DNA of 47,294 bases from Oscillospiraceae bacterium (GCA_031262985.1 JAISGQ010000007.1:1-47294); one strand, 5' to 3'. Positions 32,701 through 41,501 are shown, numbered from the stretch's first letter. Numbers and translations are program-made. Notes: generated by a model not told the origin, from the sequence alone.

Positions 32701-32992
32701 ACGCAAAAAAACCGTCCCTGAGAAATAATTCTCAAGGACGGATAAATAATCCGCGGTGCCACCTTGATTGGGGAAAGGCTGAACAATCCCCCTCTTAGCA
32801 GAGTGCAAACACACCCCCGACAACTGACGTATGTCCACACGTCGTAAGATACTCGGCATAGAACTACGCCTTTCATTACGCCCTCAGCAGCCCATTTGAC
32901 AATCCGCATTTCATGCCCGGCTCTCAGCCCTCCGGTGCTCTCTGTAACGCGCGTAACTGCCGTTATCCCTGCCTCAACGGTTTGGTTAAGTT
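32701..32992 (-). promoter_or_regulatory. Tryptophan T-box riboswitch with terminator
   Basis: Minus strand leader of trpE. It holds the stem I motif AGAGAG followed by GGGCTGAGAGCC, a candidate specifier UGG (Trp; 32892-32894) in AAAUGGGCUGC, the invariant T-box GGTGGCACCGCGG (32751-32763) and a terminator CCGTCCCTGAGAA/TTCTCAAGGACGG (32712-32724 / 32729-32741) followed by seven T. Uncharged tRNA-Trp would pair with the T-box and let RNA polymerase enter the trp operon. The specifier assignment rests on position and the downstream genes. Confidence 0.93.
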
Positions 32993-32998
32993 TTGCTC

Positions 32999-33027
32999 AG
33001 TGTAGCATATGCTCGGAGTATTGTCAA
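32999..33027 (-). promoter_or_regulatory. trp operon promoter
   Basis: Minus strand: TTGACA (33022-33027), 17-bp spacer, TACACT (32999-33004), immediately before the T-box leader. Confidence 0.75.
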
Positions 33028-33105
33028 TAGGAAAATTATCGGAATTTTCAGAAGGGGAAATTTTAATGACGGAAAATCTTTGGAGGCCGAGGAGCTACAA
33101 TACAG

Positions 33106-33134
33106 TTGAAGTGTTCCTCCTCTTGTGATATAAT
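33106..33134 (+). promoter_or_regulatory. Promoter of the 33167 lipoprotein gene
   Basis: TTGAAG (33106-33111), 17-bp spacer, TATAAT (33129-33134), 32 bp before the ATG. Confidence 0.65.
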
Positions 33135-33166
33135 AAATAAAATAAAACTGTTAGGGAGTTGTTTTT

Positions 33167-33823
33167 ATGAAGAAATTTTTCTCCGTTTTACTTATACTGC
33201 TGCTCATAGCATCCTGCATTGCCGCGCTTTCCTCCTGCGAAATGCCCGATTTCGGCAATTTTGACCTGTCTAAGAAGAATTTCGGTCTGTGGGACTCCGA
33301 AGAGGACGATGTGAGCGGTTCTGATTTGAGCGGCTCAGACATAATTATTGAGGGAGCAAACGATGTGGATATGGTTCCCGAAACAGAGGGCGCGGTCTAC
33401 ACAAAGTGGAACGCGGTCGATTCGGCGAACTACATAAACTCCGTTGCCACTCCAAAACTCATTGAGATGGGAAAGATGATTGCCGACGTCAACTCCATGA
33501 TTCCCGCTCTCAGTGAGAAGTACAAGAAATCTGACGACATTGCCGATGATGAGGAGTTTATAAAGCTGCTCTCCGACATAAGGCAGTGGAAATACGGGGC
33601 GGATAACTACAAGGGGCTTGACGACTCCCTCGATTTTGATGTGGAGCAGGCGGCTCTCGTGCGGATAGGCACGCTTGCGAATGAATTTGTTTCGAAACTC
33701 CCCGTACTCATAGCGGAGGATAAAACATCGGTTATCGACGAGTACAACAACCGTATTGTCGAGCTGATTATCTCCGCGCAGTCGGAGGTAAGCACTCCTA
33801 AAGCCGTCACTCCGCAGGCATAA
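33167..33823 (+). CDS. Lipoprotein, unknown
   Basis: 218 aa; GGGAG before the ATG. Signal peptide with two possible lipoboxes, the better ALSSC (Cys about 25). Residues about 45-65 hold a DDVSGSDLSGSD linker like that of the small lipoprotein at 21525. The mature domain (about 80-210) is mostly helical (YINSVATPKLIEMGKMIADVNSM, DFDVEQAALVRIGTLANEF). No family is recognised. It precedes murL by about 110 bp with no clear terminator between, so read-through is possible. Confidence 0.7.
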   Translation: MKKFFSVLLILLLIASCIAALSSCEMPDFGNFDLSKKNFGLWDSEEDDVSGSDLSGSDIIIEGANDVDMVPETEGAVYTKWNAVDSANYINSVATPKLIEMGKMIADVNSMIPALSEKYKKSDDIADDEEFIKLLSDIRQWKYGADNYKGLDDSLDFDVEQAALVRIGTLANEFVSKLPVLIAEDKTSVIDEYNNRIVELIISAQSEVSTPKAVTPQA

Positions 33824-33933
33824 TTAGCCCGCATAACTCACAAAAATACTAACTATACAAAACTACGAAGCTTTATACGAAAACAAAATGTGTTCGTGTA
33901 GAGTTTCGTTTATAAGTACGGAGGTTTTACTTT

Positions 33934-35325
33934 ATGCACAGCTTTGAAACGCTGAGAAAAAAATACACCGAATTTATCTACCACTCCTTTTCGATAACTG
34001 AGGACGATCGGTTTATAAATATCGAATATCACTTCTCCATCCCGAATCTCAGTGAGTTTCGCCCGCGATGGAGATTTGAGAAGAATGAAAGTATCGCTGT
34101 TGACACGAAAAATAACTCCATACTGCAAAATATGGTGTTCTCCCTCGGGATGACCGAGCTTGTCAGCTACTGGAAAATCACCTGCGCTCCGTTGGTCATT
34201 GTGAAGGCGGGACACCTCTCCGACAGCCAAATTGACTGGTGGAAGAAGCAGTACTACGGCGGACTGGGAGAGTTCTTCTACATCAACAAAATCAGGACAT
34301 TGGAAGCCGACTTCATGAAAATAGAAACTACGGGAGAGGAGTTTTCGGGAGAACTGCTGCCGATAGACAGCAGCGTCACCTCCTGCCTTGTGCCTGTCGG
34401 TGGAGGGAAAGACTCGGTTGTCACAATGGAACTTTTACGGCATATGGATTGTGAAAAATACGGATACATGGTCAACCGCCGCAACTCCAGCCTCAAAACC
34501 ATAGAAACAGCGGGATTGTCGGCGGAAAACGCGGTTATCGCGAGCCGTACTCTCGATGCGAATATGCTCGCACTCAACAAGGAGGGCTACCTCAACGGAC
34601 ACACTCCGTTTTCTGCGATAGTCGCATTTTCTTCGCTCATAGCGGCTTATCTCAACAATCTGCGGTATGTCGTTCTGTCGAACGAGTCGAGTGCGAACGA
34701 GTCGACCGTACAGGGGAGCGACGTCAACCACCAATATTCAAAAAGCTTTCAGTTTGAGAGCAATTTCAGCGAGTACGAAAAGCAGTATATCGGAAGCGGG
34801 ATTTACTATTTCAGCCTTCTGCGTCCTCTGTCTGAGTTTCAGATAGCAAAATATTTCGCCAAGTTTCCGCAGTATCACGGCATTTTCAGGAGCTGCAACG
34901 CCGGAAGCAAGGAGGATGTGTGGTGCGGTCACTGCTCTAAGTGCTTATTTGTGGCACTTATCCTGTCTCCCTTCCTGTCGCGGGAGGCTCTGCGCGGCAT
35001 ATTCAAAAGAGATATGTTAGACGACGCGGAGCTTATCTCCACCTTTAGAAAGCTTGTCGGAATGGAGGAGGAGAAGCCGTTCGAGTGCGTGGGCAGCAGG
35101 GACGAAATCAACGTGGCAATCTGCCTTGCGATAGAAAATTATCTCCGCGCGGGAGGCAATCTCCCCGCCCTGTTTGAGTACTACACAACAACTGATTTAT
35201 ACGAGAAGTTCAAGTCTCAAACCGATATGTTCGATAATTGCTACGACAGCGAGAATCTCCTGCCTCCCGAGTTCGAGGCCGTCCTCCTGCACGAATGTTT
35301 CAGTGAGGAGGAGAAGGGGCTATGA
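33934..35325 (+). CDS. murL: UDP-MurNAc-L-Ala-L-Glu epimerase (MurL-like)
   Basis: 463 aa. MurL converts the L-Glu residue of UDP-MurNAc-L-Ala-L-Glu to D-Glu, replacing glutamate racemase for cell-wall synthesis. The sequence shows an ATP pyrophosphatase-type loop PVGGGKDSVVTMELL (residues about 149-163), SNESSANE, and a late CGHCSKCLFV cysteine cluster as in the family. The start has GGAGG at a good distance. It overlaps the murD-like gene by 4 bp (ATGA), the gene pairing known for the MurD2-MurL route (described in Xanthomonas). Function is assigned by family and neighbour, not tested here. Confidence 0.85.
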   Translation: MHSFETLRKKYTEFIYHSFSITEDDRFINIEYHFSIPNLSEFRPRWRFEKNESIAVDTKNNSILQNMVFSLGMTELVSYWKITCAPLVIVKAGHLSDSQIDWWKKQYYGGLGEFFYINKIRTLEADFMKIETTGEEFSGELLPIDSSVTSCLVPVGGGKDSVVTMELLRHMDCEKYGYMVNRRNSSLKTIETAGLSAENAVIASRTLDANMLALNKEGYLNGHTPFSAIVAFSSLIAAYLNNLRYVVLSNESSANESTVQGSDVNHQYSKSFQFESNFSEYEKQYIGSGIYYFSLLRPLSEFQIAKYFAKFPQYHGIFRSCNAGSKEDVWCGHCSKCLFVALILSPFLSREALRGIFKRDMLDDAELISTFRKLVGMEEEKPFECVGSRDEINVAICLAIENYLRAGGNLPALFEYYTTTDLYEKFKSQTDMFDNCYDSENLLPPEFEAVLLHECFSEEEKGL

Positions 35326-36656
35326 GAGAGATTATCGAAACACTTGTAAAGGGCAAGAGAGTGCTTATCCTCGGCTTCGGCAAGGAGGGGCAGTCTACCT
35401 ACTCCCTCCTCTCGGAAATCGGAGGATACAGCGAGATTGCAGTAGCGGACAGAAACCCTGTGAGCGTACAGCTTCCCTCCTCCACCGCGGTCATTTCGGG
35501 GGAGGACTACCAGTCGTGCCTCAACGATTTTGATGTGGTCATAAAAAGTCCGGGCGTGGTAATCGAACGGGATATAGCCTCCTACTCCTGCTTTGTGACC
35601 TCGCAGACCGACCTGTTTTTTAGAAAATACCGAAACCAAATAGTGGGAATAACGGGGACAAAGGGAAAAAGCACCACATCCACCCTCCTCCATCACATAC
35701 TAAAGGAGAACGGGAGGGATACGATTTTAGCGGGCAATATTGGGATTCCTGCGTTTGACACTATCCCTTTGATTAACGCGGAGACGGTCATCGTCTACGA
35801 GCTATCCTGCCACCAGCTTGAGTTTACGCGTTCCTCCCCCGCGTTTTCTGTCCTCCTCAATATATTTGAGGACCATCTCGACCACTATGGAACAATGGAG
35901 AGGTACATAGCGGCGAAAAAGAATATTTACCTCCACCAGAACAAAGACGATACTTTAATTTGCAATATTTTCACTCTCCCCGAGGAGGGTGAGGCTCACG
36001 GAGGAGTAATCTCCGCCTCCGCCTCTGACAGCGGTGCGGACATTTATGTCAGTGGCTCCGACATTCGGTGGCAGGGGCAAAGCTACACCATACCGACCGA
36101 TGAAATCGCACTGTTCGGACAGCACAATTACTACAATATTAGCATAGCATATTGTATCTGCAAAAAACTGGGGCTGTCGGACGCGGAGTTCGACATCGGG
36201 CTGAAATCCTACAAAACCCTGCCCCACAGGATGGAGTACTTCGCGACGGTGGACGGAGTGCGGTATTTTGACGACTCCATCTCCACCATATGCGAGGCGA
36301 CAATCAAGGCACTTTGCAGTATCCCGAATGCGGAGACCGTGCTGATAGGCGGCATGGATAGGGGGATTGACTACAGCGACCTCGTCTCCTTTCTGCAAAC
36401 TCACTCCGTGCCGAACATCATACTGATGTACGATTCCGGCAGGCGGATTTTCGAGCAGATGAGTGAACTCCCGCAGACGGGAAACACGCTCTACTTCGCC
36501 GAAAATCTCGCACAAGGCGTGGCTGTCGCTAAGAGGACGGCACGCAGGGGGACGTCCTGCATACTGTCGCCTGCTGCCGCCAGCTACGGCTACTTCAAGA
36601 ATTTTGAACAGCGCGGCGAGGCGTTCAAGGAGCTTGTGCTGTCTGCGGCTGACTGA
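35322..36656 (+). CDS. murD2: UDP-MurNAc-L-Ala-L-Glu ligase (MurD2-like)
   Basis: 444 aa, 4-bp overlap with murL. It is a Mur ligase: N-terminal Rossmann part VLILGFGKEGQSTYSLL, ATP loop GITGTKGKSTTSTLL, central YELSCHQLE, NIFEDHLDHYGTMERY, and a C-terminal domain with LPHRMEYFATVDGVRYFDDSISTICEA-like residues. Classic MurD adds D-Glu; members paired with MurL add L-Glu, which MurL then inverts. The coupling to murL makes the L-Glu specificity likely. Whether an ordinary murD and murI exist elsewhere in the genome cannot be seen. Confidence 0.87.
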   Translation: MREIIETLVKGKRVLILGFGKEGQSTYSLLSEIGGYSEIAVADRNPVSVQLPSSTAVISGEDYQSCLNDFDVVIKSPGVVIERDIASYSCFVTSQTDLFFRKYRNQIVGITGTKGKSTTSTLLHHILKENGRDTILAGNIGIPAFDTIPLINAETVIVYELSCHQLEFTRSSPAFSVLLNIFEDHLDHYGTMERYIAAKKNIYLHQNKDDTLICNIFTLPEEGEAHGGVISASASDSGADIYVSGSDIRWQGQSYTIPTDEIALFGQHNYYNISIAYCICKKLGLSDAEFDIGLKSYKTLPHRMEYFATVDGVRYFDDSISTICEATIKALCSIPNAETVLIGGMDRGIDYSDLVSFLQTHSVPNIILMYDSGRRIFEQMSELPQTGNTLYFAENLAQGVAVAKRTARRGTSCILSPAAASYGYFKNFEQRGEAFKELVLSAAD

Positions 36657-36777
36657 AAAAACAGCGAGAGGAAAAGCTCAAAATGAAACTCGATCCCAAC
36701 TAAAAAATCCAACAACATGATTTTATAGTGCTATACTACACACATTAAACGAGTTCGCCTAAAAGTAGGAGTAGTTC

Positions 36778-36860
36778 ATGCACGAAAACAACCGCTTCGT
36801 AAAACAAAGGAGGAGTGCTTCATGCACGAAAACAACAGCTTTATAACCGAGTTTCTGCAA
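36778..36860 (+). repeat. 44-bp tandem duplication of a translation start
   Basis: CATGCACGAAAACAACCGCTT (first ATG 36778) and the same with AGCTTT (ATG 36822) are 44 bp apart, each with its own ribosome site (GTAGGAG, GGAGGAG). Because 44 is not a multiple of 3, the first ATG is out of frame with the gene and would give only a short peptide. The gap 36657-36777 shows TATACT-like -10 boxes but no clear promoter. Confidence 0.7.
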
Positions 36861-37985
36861 GACAAACAAGCCGCTCTTGTGGGCTTTGCGGATTTATCCG
36901 AAATTGACTCCGAAGTGCGGCAGGGGCTGCCCTACGGCATTTGTGCAGCAATCGCGCTGAGAGTGTTTCCTCCCACGGGTTCACATCCATCGATAGATTA
37001 CTATGAGGAGCATTGCAAGCTTATAGCTCACAGAAACAAGCTCACTGAGGAGTTGATTGCCGCCGTCACAGAACGCGGTTATCGCGCAGTCAACGCCGCT
37101 ACTCCGCAGTACGAAAGCTTTCGTACTGCCTTGCCGCTCAAGACTATCGCAACAAGGGCGGGTTTGGGTTGGATAGGCAAGTCGGCTACGCTCATTACGA
37201 AGGAGTACGGCAACGCGGTGCGGTTGGTGGGAATTCTCACCGATATGCCGTTTGAAACTGCCACTCCGATAGACGAATCTCGATGCGGAGCGTGCGAAGA
37301 GTGCGTGAAGCACTGCCCAAAAGGTGCTATTAAGGGGAATTTGTGGCGCGTGGGAACTGACAGGAACGACCTGCTTGACCCCTCTGTCTGCATGGAGACG
37401 GCTATCATTCGCGGAAAAGGGCTGAATATATCCGAAACCTCGATGTGCGATATTTGTATCTCCGTTTGCCCGTGGACAAGGAGGTATATGAAGAAGGTAA
37501 ACGCTCCGAAGGAGGAGCAAAATGTCACCCTCTCCATAGCCACCGCCGAGGACGCACCCGCCATGGCGGAGATTCAAAAAGCCGCGTTCAAGCGGCTGTA
37601 TAATCAGTATCACGATGAAAGCAGCCCCTATCTCCGTGGCGCGGAGGACATACTTTCCCGTCTGCCGCTACCGCAGTGGCACGTTTATAAAATCCTTTGC
37701 GGAGATGAGCTTGTCGGCGGCATTTACATAAGCGAAAAGGAGGACGACAGCTACTATCTCAACCGCGTGTTCGTCCATCCCGATATGCAGAGCAGAAGCA
37801 TTGCCTCCCGCGCGATACTGCTTGCGGAGAAGCTGTTGCCCCGCCGACCTAAATGGACGGTGGACTTCCCCTCCGACCAACCGATGAACCGCCGCTGCTA
37901 TGAAAAAGCGGGGTTTACGGACACGGGGAAGCTCGAGGCGGTGAGCGAGGGATTGGTGCTGGCGTTGTATGAGAAGCAGGGGTGA
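36822..37985 (+). CDS. QueG-like double 4Fe-4S protein fused to GNAT acetyltransferase
   Basis: 387 aa. Residues 1-235 resemble the iron-sulfur part of epoxyqueuosine reductase-like proteins: AGLGWIGKSATLITKEYGNAVRL, then CGACEECVKHCPKGAI and CDICISVCPW for two 4Fe-4S clusters. Residues about 240-387 are a GNAT fold (LSIATAEDAPAMAEIQKAAF, YLNRVFVHPDMQSRSIASRAI as acetyl-CoA site, NRRCYEKAGFTDTGKLE). The cobalamin-binding parts of true QueG are not evident, so tRNA modification is doubtful. The acetyl acceptor is unknown. The start is set by GGAGGAG before 36822; see the tandem duplication just upstream. Confidence 0.82.
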   Translation: MHENNSFITEFLQDKQAALVGFADLSEIDSEVRQGLPYGICAAIALRVFPPTGSHPSIDYYEEHCKLIAHRNKLTEELIAAVTERGYRAVNAATPQYESFRTALPLKTIATRAGLGWIGKSATLITKEYGNAVRLVGILTDMPFETATPIDESRCGACEECVKHCPKGAIKGNLWRVGTDRNDLLDPSVCMETAIIRGKGLNISETSMCDICISVCPWTRRYMKKVNAPKEEQNVTLSIATAEDAPAMAEIQKAAFKRLYNQYHDESSPYLRGAEDILSRLPLPQWHVYKILCGDELVGGIYISEKEDDSYYLNRVFVHPDMQSRSIASRAILLAEKLLPRRPKWTVDFPSDQPMNRRCYEKAGFTDTGKLEAVSEGLVLALYEKQG

Positions 37986-38109
37986 AACTCCGCTTGTCGG
38001 CGGCGAGGTGTGTAGATGAAGGCGGCAGGATTTGCCACCTGTTTTCTCATAAACGGAAGAGAAAAGCCTGTTGATTGCTGCTCAAAATTGTGAAAAAGGA
38101 GGAGACATT

Positions 38110-38931
38110 TTGATTTTACGATGTGATAGGCAATTCAATCTGTTTCCTTCACATATTGAGCTTAGGAAATATATTCAATACTACAACATTGTATTTCCGC
38201 AAAACAACATATTTACGGAGCGTTATACGCTCATGCCTAACGCCTGCGGAACTTTGTCGCTTGCCTTCGACGGAAACGCAATCATTGCCGAGCTGTGGGG
38301 AGCGTCTCTCACCCCCGTGTTGTTAGGCGCAGAGCCGAACAGATACAATATTCTGATGCTTATCCAGCTTTCGCCCTACGGGTTATATCAAATTACACGC
38401 CAAAGCCAAGCTGAATTTGCGGATAAACGACTTTCACTCGAGGATATTGACAGTGAGCTGTTTCTTTTGCTCCAACAGGCGTTTGCGGCATCGAAAACTG
38501 TATCGGATTTAGTAAATACCTGCGAGAAAATCCTATATAAACGCATGGAAAAGCACGTTGTTTCCGACTACTTGCTGTTGGCAACCCAAGCGATTTGCGA
38601 CAGTCACGGGCAAATACAGGTAAGCGAAGCCGCGCGGCAGTCGGGTTACAGCGAGCGGCAGCTAAACCGCCTGTTTCTCACACAAATCGGAATGAACATA
38701 AAAAACTACGCCCGCTTAATTCGCTTTAATTATGTATTAAAGCACATTCAAAAATCGCCCTGCTTTTTCGCCTCATTGTCACAGCAGGCAGGATATTTTG
38801 ACCAAGCCCATTTTGATAAGGATTTCAAGGCAATCAGCGGGGTTTCTCCTCGTGACTATATGAAAACCATGTCGGATTTTTACTATGACGGCACAGAGAT
38901 ATACGATACAATATCCTCAAAGGAGGATTAA
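38110..38931 (+). CDS. AraC-family transcriptional regulator
   Basis: 273 aa, TTG start at 38110 directly after AAAGGAGGAGACATT. The N-terminal 150 residues resemble DUF6597-type sensor domains (HIELRKYIQYYNIVFP, YTLMPNACGTLSLAF). The C-terminus has the two helix-turn-helix units: QVSEAARQSGYSERQLNRLF and SLSQQAGYFDQAHFDKDFKAISGVSPRDY. It lies 3 bp before the VOC protein gene and is likely cotranscribed with it; ligand unknown. Confidence 0.87.
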   Translation: MILRCDRQFNLFPSHIELRKYIQYYNIVFPQNNIFTERYTLMPNACGTLSLAFDGNAIIAELWGASLTPVLLGAEPNRYNILMLIQLSPYGLYQITRQSQAEFADKRLSLEDIDSELFLLLQQAFAASKTVSDLVNTCEKILYKRMEKHVVSDYLLLATQAICDSHGQIQVSEAARQSGYSERQLNRLFLTQIGMNIKNYARLIRFNYVLKHIQKSPCFFASLSQQAGYFDQAHFDKDFKAISGVSPRDYMKTMSDFYYDGTEIYDTISSKED

Positions 38932-38934
38932 AAA

Positions 38935-39393
38935 ATGAAATATCAAGGTTGTCTTTTAGCGGTTAGGGATATAGCCGCGTCCAAACATTTTTATGAAGAG
39001 GTGCTTCACCAAAAGGCGGTGATGGACATCGGCGCACACGTTACTTTTGAAGGATTTTCACTCCAGCAAGGATATGCCGAGCTCGTTGGTTTGTCCGGCG
39101 ACAGCGTAAAAGAGCAGTCGCACAGCTTTCAGGTTTATTTTGAGGTGGAGGATTTAGACGAGGTGTACTCCGAATTCAAGGGAGTATCCAATTTGCGATG
39201 GGTACACGAAATAAAGGAATACCCGTGGGGTCAGCGCGATATTCGGGTATACGATCCCGATGGGCATATTGCCGAAATTGCGGAGGATATGACTACGGTT
39301 ATCAGGCGGTTTTTAGAGCAGGGAATGTCGGAAGAAGAGGTCGCCAAACGCACCATGTTCCCCCTTGACGTGGTGAAACAGTACATATATTAA
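38935..39393 (+). CDS. VOC (glyoxalase/bleomycin resistance) family protein
   Basis: 152 aa, AAAGGAGG before the ATG. One glyoxalase-type unit pair: LLAVRDIAASKHFYEEVL, HVTFEGFSLQQGYAELV, FQVYFEVEDLDEVYSEF, RDIRVYDPDGHIAEIAE with the metal-ligand Glu. The final 30 residues (FLEQGMSEEEVAKRTMFP) add a short helix seen in some clostridial members. The substrate is unknown; with its AraC partner it may respond to a small toxic compound. Confidence 0.82.
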   Translation: MKYQGCLLAVRDIAASKHFYEEVLHQKAVMDIGAHVTFEGFSLQQGYAELVGLSGDSVKEQSHSFQVYFEVEDLDEVYSEFKGVSNLRWVHEIKEYPWGQRDIRVYDPDGHIAEIAEDMTTVIRRFLEQGMSEEEVAKRTMFPLDVVKQYIY

Positions 39394-39407
39394 ACCATAA
39401 CAAGCAA

Positions 39408-39440
39408 GCCCGACCAAATGCGTAAGCGTTTTGGTCGGGC
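39408..39440 (+). terminator. Hairpin after the VOC gene
   Basis: GCCCGACCAAA / TTTTGGTCGGGC (39408 to 39440), no T-run directly after it. A second, looser inverted repeat AACTGTTTT/AAAACAGTT spans 39442-39500. Confidence 0.5.
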
Positions 39441-39510
39441 GAACTGTTTTGCGGCGACAAAACTCCTGCTTGCTGTGGAGGGGAGCAGTAAAAAACAGTT
39501 TGTAAACCTC

Positions 39511-39560
39511 TTGACAAACTGACATTAGTGTCATATAATTGTTATGACACTAATGTCAGT
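39511..39560 (+). promoter_or_regulatory. tetR promoter with two palindromic operators
   Basis: Fully consensus promoter TTGACA (39511-39516), 17 bp, TATAAT (39534-39539). Two operators of the form TGACA-4-TGTCA overlap it: TGACATTAGTGTCA (39520-39533, in the spacer) and TGACACTAATGTCA (39545-39558, at the start site). Together they form a perfect 17-bp inverted repeat around 9 bp. The TetR-type gene follows at once, so strong autorepression is the likely mode. Confidence 0.85.
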
Positions 39561-39581
39561 TTTAGAATGGAGGAGCATAGA

Positions 39582-40184
39582 ATGTCAAAATCTTCTGAAA
39601 AGAAAGAGTTTATCTTAGAAAAAGCAACGCAGGTATTTATAAAAAACGGTTTTCACAATGTAACAATGAAAGACATTATAGAGGAATGCGGTATTAGCCG
39701 AGGCGGTATTTATTTATATTTTTCATCGACTGATGAAATCTTTATGGAAGTAATAAAACGGCACAATTTATCCAAGGCAAAAGAAGTAAAAATTGATATT
39801 GAAAAAAACAACAGCTTCGAGGCTATGTTAGCTAATTACTTTGATATGCAGAAAAACAGGCTGCTGCATATGAAAAACAGTTTGTTGCTGGCTATGTTCG
39901 AGTTTTTTATAGCACATAAACATGAACCCGATAAAGATTTCTTTTCCGGCACTTTTAATATGTTGGAAGGCACTTTATATGATGTGTTAGATTACGGAGT
40001 TCGGCAAAAATGTTTACGAGCTGAAAACCTTCGTGTTTTATCAGCCAATGTATTGTTCTGCATTAAAGGACTTGAGACATTGGCTATGTCAAGCGGTGTT
40101 TCAGAAGAATTACTCAATACTCAATTTGAATTTATTAAAAAAAATATACTGACACGATATGGAGATAGCAGTCATGAAGAATAA
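39582..40184 (+). CDS. TetR-family transcriptional regulator
   Basis: 200 aa from ATG at 39582 (GGAGGAG upstream; the frame upstream lies in the operator). The N-terminal helix-turn-helix is clear: ILEKATQVFIKNGFHNVTMKDIIEECGISRGGIYLYFSSTDEIF. The C-terminal ligand domain is hydrophobic and not further assigned. The gene, the overlapping transporter gene and the nitroreductase are AT-rich compared with neighbours, which suggests transfer as a unit. Confidence 0.9.
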   Translation: MSKSSEKKEFILEKATQVFIKNGFHNVTMKDIIEECGISRGGIYLYFSSTDEIFMEVIKRHNLSKAKEVKIDIEKNNSFEAMLANYFDMQKNRLLHMKNSLLLAMFEFFIAHKHEPDKDFFSGTFNMLEGTLYDVLDYGVRQKCLRAENLRVLSANVLFCIKGLETLAMSSGVSEELLNTQFEFIKKNILTRYGDSSHEE

Positions 40185-40797
40185 ACCGATATTATTCCTT
40201 GTTCAATTTTCAATTTTAGTTGCAATAGAAGCGTTATTTTGTTTTACGCCTCTCGGCTCGCTTCCTGCCCTCGGTCCCATTGTCGCCACACTCGCTATGA
40301 TACCTGTTATCATAACGGCTCTTTTGCTCGGCACAAAAGCGGGTACGGCTATGGGCGCGATTGCAGGATTGTTTAGCTTTGTCGTGTGGACTTTTATGCC
40401 ACCAACACCATTGGCGGCATTTGTATTTACACCGTTTTACTCATTGGGTGAAATACACGGCAATTTGGGGAGTGTTCTCATTTGCTTTGTGCCACGCATT
40501 TTAGTAGGCGCAGTAGCCGGAAGTACATATAAAGCATTATCAAAGGCGTTTCCCGCAAAAAATATACTTTGCTATTCATTGAGCGCATTATTGGGAAGCT
40601 TTGCAAACACGTTTGGTGTCATGGGAGGTATATGGTTATTTTTCGGAACACAATACGCTTCGATAGCCGGACAAGCAATGATATTGATTGTTGGTACGAC
40701 GATTTTAACAAGCGGCATACCCGAAGCGATTGTCAGTGCAATTGCGGCATCCGCTGTATGCAAAGGCATGAAAATAGTAATGAACCGAAATCATTAG
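40174..40797 (+). CDS. ECF transporter S-component-like membrane protein
   Basis: 207 aa from ATG at 40174, inside the end of tetR (11-bp overlap, GGAG upstream). Five to six hydrophobic segments with many small residues (ALGPIVATLAMIPVIITALLLG, GAIAGLFSFVVWTFMPPTP) match substrate-binding S-components of energy-coupling-factor vitamin transporters. The energising EcfAT genes are not in the window, so it would use a shared module. The substrate is unknown; the nitroreductase next to it hints at a flavin-, folate- or drug-like compound, which is inference. Confidence 0.7.
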   Translation: MKNKPILFLVQFSILVAIEALFCFTPLGSLPALGPIVATLAMIPVIITALLLGTKAGTAMGAIAGLFSFVVWTFMPPTPLAAFVFTPFYSLGEIHGNLGSVLICFVPRILVGAVAGSTYKALSKAFPAKNILCYSLSALLGSFANTFGVMGGIWLFFGTQYASIAGQAMILIVGTTILTSGIPEAIVSAIAASAVCKGMKIVMNRNH

Positions 40798-40805
40798 GAG
40801 GATTT

Positions 40806-41420
40806 ATGAATACCTTTGAAGCAATTGAGAACAGAAGAAGTATTAGGAAATTTAAAGATACAGATATACCAAATGAAGTAATATGCAAAATTATTGAAGC
40901 AGGTATAAAAGCTCCATCAGCAAAAAATAAACAGCCGTGGAAATTTATCATTACAAAGGGTGTTGAAAAAGATAAGATTATAGCTGTAATCGAACAAGGT
41001 GTTGAAACAGAAAAAAACACAGTGGGATTATTGCCAAACAGAAAGAACCTTATCCCCGCCGTACTCAATACAATAAAAGCTATGAAACAAGCTCCTGTTT
41101 TATTGTTCGTTTTTAATACAGAGGAAACAAGATTCTTATTTCAGAATGTCAGCACAGAAGAAAAGTTTGTTGAAACTTCAAATCTATTATCAATAGGCGC
41201 GTCAATTCAAAACATTTTATTAGCTGCAACGGATTTAGGCATTGCTTCATTATGGATATGCGATACAGTCTTTGCGTACAAGGAAATTTGTTCGTATTTT
41301 TGTGAGAAGGGACAATTAGTTTCAGCTGTATCATTGGGTTATTCGGCCGAAACACCTCTCCCCATAGCGAAAAAAGATTTTAATACAGTTGTATTTTGGA
41401 GAGGAGAACCAAGTTGTTGA
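40806..41420 (+). CDS. Nitroreductase family protein
   Basis: 204 aa from ATG at 40806 with AGGAGG upstream; the frame upstream of it overlaps the transporter gene. An FMN-dependent NAD(P)H oxidoreductase: FEAIENRRSIRKFKDTDIP (FMN-binding Arg/Ser), IKAPSAKNKQPWKFIIT, LSIGASIQNILLAATDLGIAS and SLGYSAETP. The substrate is unknown. It is the last gene of the TetR-controlled operon, followed by 81 bp without a clear terminator before the convergent copA stop. Confidence 0.88.
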   Translation: MNTFEAIENRRSIRKFKDTDIPNEVICKIIEAGIKAPSAKNKQPWKFIITKGVEKDKIIAVIEQGVETEKNTVGLLPNRKNLIPAVLNTIKAMKQAPVLLFVFNTEETRFLFQNVSTEEKFVETSNLLSIGASIQNILLAATDLGIASLWICDTVFAYKEICSYFCEKGQLVSAVSLGYSAETPLPIAKKDFNTVVFWRGEPSC

Positions 41421-41501
41421 CACTTGCAAATGACGCAATAACCGCTCTTTACGGCGCAATTGCCGCACCTCCCCTCGCTACTTCCGCACCCCCTCCCCCC
41501 G

